Source: Congeria kusceri
Lineage: Eukaryota; Mollusca; Bivalvia; Myida; Dreissenidae
Assembly: GCA_027627225.1 (NCBI GenBank)
Contig: CM051029.1
Location: forward strand, 14,342,659-14,406,658
Length of the DNA: 64,000 nucleotides
Reading direction: 5' to 3'
The translations under genes and the position numbers were made by a program. Shown here piece by piece: positions 59,301-64,000 of the stretch. Position 1 is the first letter of the stretch; each line of letters opens with the position of its first letter. The notes beneath the pieces were generated by a model, which saw nothing but the letters and a program-made list of their open reading frames with translations, was not told where the DNA came from and searched no databases.

Positions 59301-62300
59301 CGAAAAGGGTAAAATATTAAGGTTTTGGTAACGTTTTATCGTAAATGTATCTGTATACGGTAGCTGGTGGTGCCACTAGATTGTATCAGCGTCTACATTA
59401 GTAAATATTTTGTTAGTTCCAAGTGTTTGCGAACATAGACATTATAAAATGCCTTTCGTAAATAAGAAAGTTTTCAGTCGAATAAATTCATTAAGGTTTA
59501 TTTGAACAAATGCCCATTTAAGAGGTATTGAATTATATTCTATGGACTGCGGCTTTAATGTTGTTAGTATCGCTTAGATTATACGCGTATTTTTCAAAAA
59601 CATAAACTCATAAGCAATACTAATAAATATCTATTGCATTTTGTCACTATACAATTGATACATGTACACACGTTGCCTAATGTTTTACTCACCATATCTA
59701 CAAAGACAAAATTGACACTCATATGCGTGTCTAAGACATTATACAAACACAATGCCATTTCGTGGTCATTTTCAAATTGATGATGGTCGTTTATTCATTT
59801 ACATAACAGTTACATCAAACATTGATAATTATTGAACTTACATTCAACATTTATGTAAAATGTCGACTGACTTAATCCGTACACTACTTCGTTTCCAATA
59901 GGCTGCATTCTGTTTGATGCATTACATTGGTATACACCTTCATCGGTCAATCCAATGTTGTTGATTGTTAGTGTTCGTCCTGTACCTACCACTGTACTCG
60001 TGTCCTTCCTTATCAATGTCAAGGTTAAGTCTGGTGGATTACCAGCATCAGTTAAGGTGCATGTAACTGTGAGAGACGTGTTGAGTAGAACAGTTTGGTT
60101 CTGTAAACGTTGAACAACTGGTGCGTCTGCAGAATGAATTAAAACGTATAATGCATTACTTTTACAATGTATCCAATGATTAAATGTGTATATGAATATG
60201 AACATCAATTTGCAGAGAGTATTTATATATTGGTTAAATATTATACAAGCAATGGCTAAACATTACACAATCGATACGATATAGGAAACATTGTTCTTAA
60301 ATGAAAAAAAGCGTCATGTACAATGAGGGAACAATCTTAGCAAACACTACTTACATAGCACAGCAAGTGTAAAGATCATGTGCGCTGTATCGCTTACGCT
60401 CTGTCCCACACTATCAACCATGGTGTTAACTGCTCTGCATGTTACATTTGTGTTCATGTCAGTGCTCACATCGTTAATGAAAAGGACATTTCCTTCTTGA
60501 GCTCCAGGACCATACCAATAAATACTAGGAGCTGGATTACTGCTGGCAAAACACGATATTGTGAAGGACCAGCCTTTGATGACTTTAAGAACTTGGTCTA
60601 TCTGTTTGGTGTTGTTGTATTTGGCTATTATGTTGTCAGGTCCATCTGAAAAGTTAATTACCTTTTACCATATAAATAAATAAGTATAGCCTGTTTCATT
60701 TTATTAAATTCAAGTTATTGTTGGATGAACTATATAGTCGATTCTTATACTTACATAGTAAATTTAGATATACTGTTGAAGAGTTTCTACCAGTTACGTT
60801 TCCTTTAAATGTGGTGTCCATGGCATTCTTCGCCGTGCATGTGTAGTTCGTGTTCGTTGTGCGCGTGACATTAGCAATGATTCGAATACCCAATTCGTGT
60901 CCAAGACCCCAGGAATATAAGGAAGTCGGCATACTGTCCACTGAACACACCAACTTAACGGTACTTCCTACTATAACTCTTATGGTTTCGTTTGTTGTTG
61001 CAATCCATCTTGTATATGAGTGTGGTAGAATGTTATAGGTGATCGTAGGAACAACAGGTCCATCTACAAAGATATAAGGTGTCATCAATTTGTTACAATA
61101 ACCACAATCGTTATTAACACTTTATACGTTTGACATAAAAAAATACGAAGTATCAGTTAGTGTAATGCTGAAAGACATTTAATTCCGAGGTACACATAAA
61201 TTAAATTTAAGTTTATTGTTTTCATGCACAAATTCCTACACCTTTATTGTTACTGTAATATTTAAATTTTGAAGGCGTCAATATACTTCATAAATATTGA
61301 GTGACAAAATATCTGGCATCTGCTGTTTGATTGCCTGTTAACATTCAAACAATCAATCTGTATAGTACTGATACAAATCACCGAAACCATTACTCGTCTT
61401 GTGTTCCTGTGTAAATATGTTGACAAATTAAATTTGATAGACGACACTATGAAACGTTTAAAAAGCTACATTATACTGGGTAATGTTATTGTATTAGTGA
61501 AACGAAACAAGTACAAACACAAACATGTAGATGTTTTTGTATTTCGAAAGAATAATTGTGTAAGTTAAACTATGACACATAATCTGATGCTTGATTATAT
61601 ACTGGCGAATTTTAGAAATACACTCCTTTATAAAAAAAATTCAATTCCAAAGTAGTAATACAACATTCATCTTTGCAATTTTCAACGTGGCTTGAGACCG
61701 TTAATACGCGTGAATATTGTAAATGAAAATCATAGACACATCGACTTATACGAATGATTAACATTTACTCAGAATGTACAATTATATTTATTCTTACATA
61801 ATACTGTAACGACACATTTATTGTTATAACTTCGGTTGGTGTCGTTCCGTCTTCTTAAATCATGGTGTGCGATTAACATATATATACTTACATAATACAT
61901 TAGCGGACAAGTTTCTTGTTACAGTTTCCGTTGTCGTCGTTCTGTTTTCTTCATTCATGGTGTTCGACGCAATGCATGTCCATGCCGTGTCATGCTGTAT
62001 ACTGTGGACGGTCAGTAAAGAGGAATTGACCCGCTGCTCTAGCCAGAATACCGTGGGCGGAGGGTTGGAGTCACTTTCACAGACGATGTCGATGTTGTCT
62101 CCTCTAAGTACTCTGATAGTATTGTCAACGAGTGTCAGCCCAAGGTCTTTATTAATAAACTTCTTGATAGAAGGCGGGTCTGTAATTAATTAATAATATG
62201 ATGTCTTGTGAGACCGTGACAGAAATCTGATATAACGCAGCTATAACACATGCCATATGATACTTCAAATAATTAAACGTACAATATTTGTTATCCAGAG

Positions 62301-63174
62301 TTTCTTAAAATACACATTATGCATTTAAAGGCATCAACACACGAACTTACATAATACGTTGATGTTGACGGACGTCGTGCTCTCTGTAGTATGTGTACTA
62401 ATGGTTCCATCTAGTGAATAATACGTGTTCGATGACTTGCACAAAACTGTTTTGTCATTGCGACTAAAATTGAATGTCACCACGTCACCGTCTGAAACAC
62501 CTTTTGGGTGGTTCCACCGGTAAGACGGGGTTGGATATCCGGAAGACGAACATCTAAATTCAATCACTCTGCCTTCGCGAATACTGACTGGGCCGTTGAT
62601 TACTATATCACTTATTGACAAAACTGGTTTTGAAACTGGATCTAAATGAACAATAAATGCATTTAGTATTTAATTTTTTTTACATTATTATGATTATGCG
62701 TTAAAACATTCATTTGACAAACACACAGACGGAAGGACGGCTTAACCGACATACAGAAGAACAGGGACGGACTGACGGATTTCAAGCGGACAGGATGACA
62801 GACGGACGGTCAAATAGACAAAATAAAGAAAAAAAAACACGCAAACAAACAAACACAATACTGATTATTCTTACATTGTACTTTCGTTCTCGTGCTTTTG
62901 CTGAGAATTATGCTGATGGTTTTGTAAACATATTTTGCTAAACAAGACAAATTCCCATCACGGTATGCAGTCGGTGTATATCTCAAACTGCTTGTTACGA
63001 CATCAGCGCTGTGTGAACTGTTGGCCATGTCAGTGATGTTCATCACATCTTCAAACCAATATATATCAGTATGAGGCCTAGTCTTTGAAGTGGTGCAAGA
63101 AAACGTTGATGCTTCGTTATATACAGTGTAGTAAACGAGACTCTGTGGACTCAGCGTAAGCGAAGAGAGTGGTA
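56130..63174 (-). CDS. Ig-superfamily receptor gene, 3' part (8 Ig, 1 FN3, TM, signalling tail)
   Basis: Thirteen minus-strand exons join in phase. Eight Ig-like exons and one fibronectin III exon are each one domain per exon in phase 1-1. A transmembrane exon and three cytoplasmic exons follow, ending in TAA. No signal peptide is in the window, so the gene starts beyond the right edge or in an unrecognised exon past 63.2 kb. The layout is typical of cell-adhesion and immune-type receptors at the plasma membrane. The tail has YETL-x7-YATL (ITAM spacing) and YVNM (SH2-type docking). Ligand and ortholog are not recognisable. Confidence 0.85.
56542..56594 (-). CDS. Ig receptor: cytoplasmic exon 2
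   Basis: Acceptor GTATATTCAG, donor TTGG/GTAATG, 53 bases, phase 2 in and 1 out. Encodes QTSNFSNTDGSYSTYIL, adding two tyrosines. Phase fits both neighbours uniquely. Confidence 0.7.
57527..57566 (-). CDS. Ig receptor: cytoplasmic exon 1
   Basis: Acceptor GTGTTTTTAG, donor AGAAG/GTATGA, 40 bases, phase 1 in and 2 out, encoding LQKSDAKQKLTR. Basic juxtamembrane segment. Confidence 0.7.
57775..57882 (-). CDS. Ig receptor: transmembrane exon
   Basis: 108 bases, phase 1-1, donor ACGAG/GTAAAT. Encodes a short spacer, then a hydrophobic helix (AIGGAIGAATGVGIIVFVIV and MIW) and RYRTR as stop-transfer. Gly-rich first half. Confidence 0.85.
58004..58300 (-). CDS. Ig receptor: fibronectin type III exon
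   Basis: 297 bases, phase 1-1. Shows the FN3 signature: ...VTWVPGFNGG, FTIRYKE, then GLKPGTAYQIQMHAANKIGK before the domain end. Membrane-proximal. Confidence 0.9.
58479..58796 (-). CDS. Ig receptor: Ig-like exon (domain 8)
   Basis: 318 bases, phase 1-1 using donor CAAT/GTAGGT (a competing GTATAT donor three bases on would break phase). Has FTWYRR and the E-D-Y-T-E-Y-R-V strand, but both canonical disulphide cysteines are absent, so a divergent Ig domain. Confidence 0.75.
58895..59188 (-). CDS. Ig receptor: Ig-like exon (domain 7)
   Basis: 294 bases, phase 1-1. IELVCDADGDPPPNV (first Cys) and YDAGKYKCMAKN (second Cys); the Trp is replaced. Donor AACT/GTAAGT. Confidence 0.9.
59842..60126 (-). 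CDS. Ig receptor: Ig-like exon (domain 6)
   Basis: 285 bases, phase 1-1. LTVTCTLTDAGNPPDLT and LTDEGVYQCNASN show both cysteines and the D-x-G-x-Y-x-C motif. No core Trp. Confidence 0.9.
60355..60645 (-). CDS. Ig receptor: Ig-like exon (domain 5)
   Basis: 291 bases, phase 1-1, open throughout although no Met begins it. WSFTISCFASSNPAPSIYWY and TNVTCRAVNTM give both cysteines and the core Trp. Confidence 0.85.
60755..61063 (-). CDS. Ig receptor: Ig-like exon (domain 4)
   Basis: 309 bases, phase 1-1. VKLVCSVDSMPTSLYSWGLG and TNYTCTAKNAM. Several N-glycosylation sequons. Confidence 0.9.
61064..61891. other. Intron, no recognised exon
   Basis: Longest gap between Ig exons; I see no further domain in it. 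Confidence 0.5.
61892..62179 (-). CDS. Ig receptor: Ig-like exon (domain 3)
   Basis: 288 bases, phase 1-1, open throughout although short Met-started frames miss it. IDIVCESDSNPPPTVFWLE and DTAWTCIASNTM. Confidence 0.85.
62351..62641 (-). CDS. Ig receptor: Ig-like exon (domain 2)
   Basis: 291 bases, phase 1-1. IEFRCSSSGYPTPSYRWNHP and KTVLCKSSNTY. Confidence 0.9.
62875..63174 (-). CDS. Ig receptor: Ig-like exon (domain 1 in window)
   Basis: 300 bases, phase 1-1, acceptor TTCTCTTGTTTTAG. ASTFSCTTSKTRPHTDIYWF and GNLSCLAKY. An in-frame Met lies just upstream at 63205 but the strong acceptor argues this is an internal exon. Confidence 0.85.
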
Positions 63175-64000
63175 CTAAAACAAGAGAAACGCCATAAACA
63201 ATCATTATATTACGCGTGAACCACGCCGTGTGTATAATCCGTTAACAAACTACCATTGCATTCAACAGCTGTTGACATCCATTAATGTTTTTAGAGTGTG
63301 TATTAATTTAAGAAAAATGCTTAAAACTTACAGATTGTCCGTCTTTGTACTTAATTAATAAGCAAATGTTAAACAGTTACTTCATGTATTATCAAAGAAA
63401 AGACATTTTAAGATGTGTCGCAAATATGCCTCTAATAGAACATGTCGTAATTGCTGATAAATGGATAAATGATTTCAAAACTTAATAGACATTGTGGCAC
63501 CAGAATGTGATTATAATGCCTTTTTGATTTTATAAAACAACAACGGTAGCACTATTGTTAGTCAAAAGGCCTTTAATAAGCCTTAATAAACTTTTATAAA
63601 ATGTATGAGGTCGGGGAAACTTTCCAAGGATATTCAAGTCGTGTAGGATATTGTTTGAAACGCGGTTGTTGCTCGATGCGCAAAATATCATAGTAGTTTA
63701 CGAAGTATTCCGGCGCAAAATGCGTGATACTTCATAATAACATACATGTTATACGAGAACATAAGATGCATATATGTTACTGTATATAGTACATGATAAT
63801 ATAATCATTACACCAGTCTTTTCAATAGCACGAGATATAAATAAATAAGTTCTTTTAAGAATTGACAATTTCTAGAAGTTGATATTTAAAACGTGATACT
63901 TGTGTTTATAATTCTTTCCCCTTCGGAACATATTATATTACAAAAAAAGAACTCGCTGTTAATTTAAAAGAAAAATAACAGATAAGAGATAATGTAAACT
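63175..64000. other. 5' side of Ig receptor gene, no exon recognised
   Basis: AT-rich, presumably intron. A tiny 18-base open piece before AATCT/GTAAGT near 63333 was considered but is too short to claim. Confidence 0.4.

Noticed and set aside
63175..63205. Met at 63205 as signal-peptide start of the Ig receptor
   Set aside because: The short hydrophobic stretch coincides with the pyrimidine tract of a strong acceptor; an internal exon is more likely.

Overview
This is animal genomic DNA, AT-rich and intron-rich, with every gene broken into small exons. The repeat content points to a mollusc, most likely a bivalve (inference). It includes tandem-repeat elements built on 'gacctttgacct' lines that end in 'gacggacgga' runs, elements beginning 'aacaagagggcc', several tRNA-like SINEs, a jockey/CR1-type LINE relic and many small inverted-repeat elements.

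The main locus is on the minus strand, about 41.6 kb down to 20.4 kb. I can join its exons by matching splice phases. It starts with a short basic exon, then two exons that together make a KMT5A (SETD8)-like SET methyltransferase domain, then a 46-base exon. Next comes a seven-copy array of a 1178-bp unit. Each unit carries two small acidic/serine-rich exons, both symmetric phase 1-1. The array is followed by one long exon with two zinc fingers and a Crypton-like tyrosine-recombinase domain, two more short phase 1-1 exons, and a terminal basic helical exon. The window therefore appears to hold one gene joining a SET domain to a DNA recombinase domain through an expandable exon array. One junction, into the recombinase exon, does not splice in frame at its best acceptor.

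A second, decayed copy of the same module set lies at 12.5 kb down to 1 kb on the same strand. It has a SET C-terminal exon, acidic exons, and a recombinase-type exon with two in-frame stops that runs off the left edge. The two loci are head to tail.

The right end, 63.2 kb down to 56.1 kb on the minus strand, carries the 3' part of an immunoglobulin-superfamily receptor gene. It has eight Ig-like exons, one fibronectin III exon, a transmembrane exon and a three-exon cytoplasmic tail. The tail contains an ITAM-spaced tyrosine pair and a YVNM motif. The 5' end lies outside the window. A separate plus-strand Ig-like exon near 45.4 kb looks frameshifted.

The rest is mostly intron or intergenic DNA: a 118-bp higher-order minisatellite at 8.5-9.8 kb, a related 38-bp minisatellite at 2.2-3.1 kb in the opposite orientation, a long CA microsatellite at 18.0 kb, and a 729-bp inverted-repeat element with a 6-bp target duplication just upstream of the SET/recombinase gene. 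From 50.6 to 56.1 kb I recognise almost nothing.
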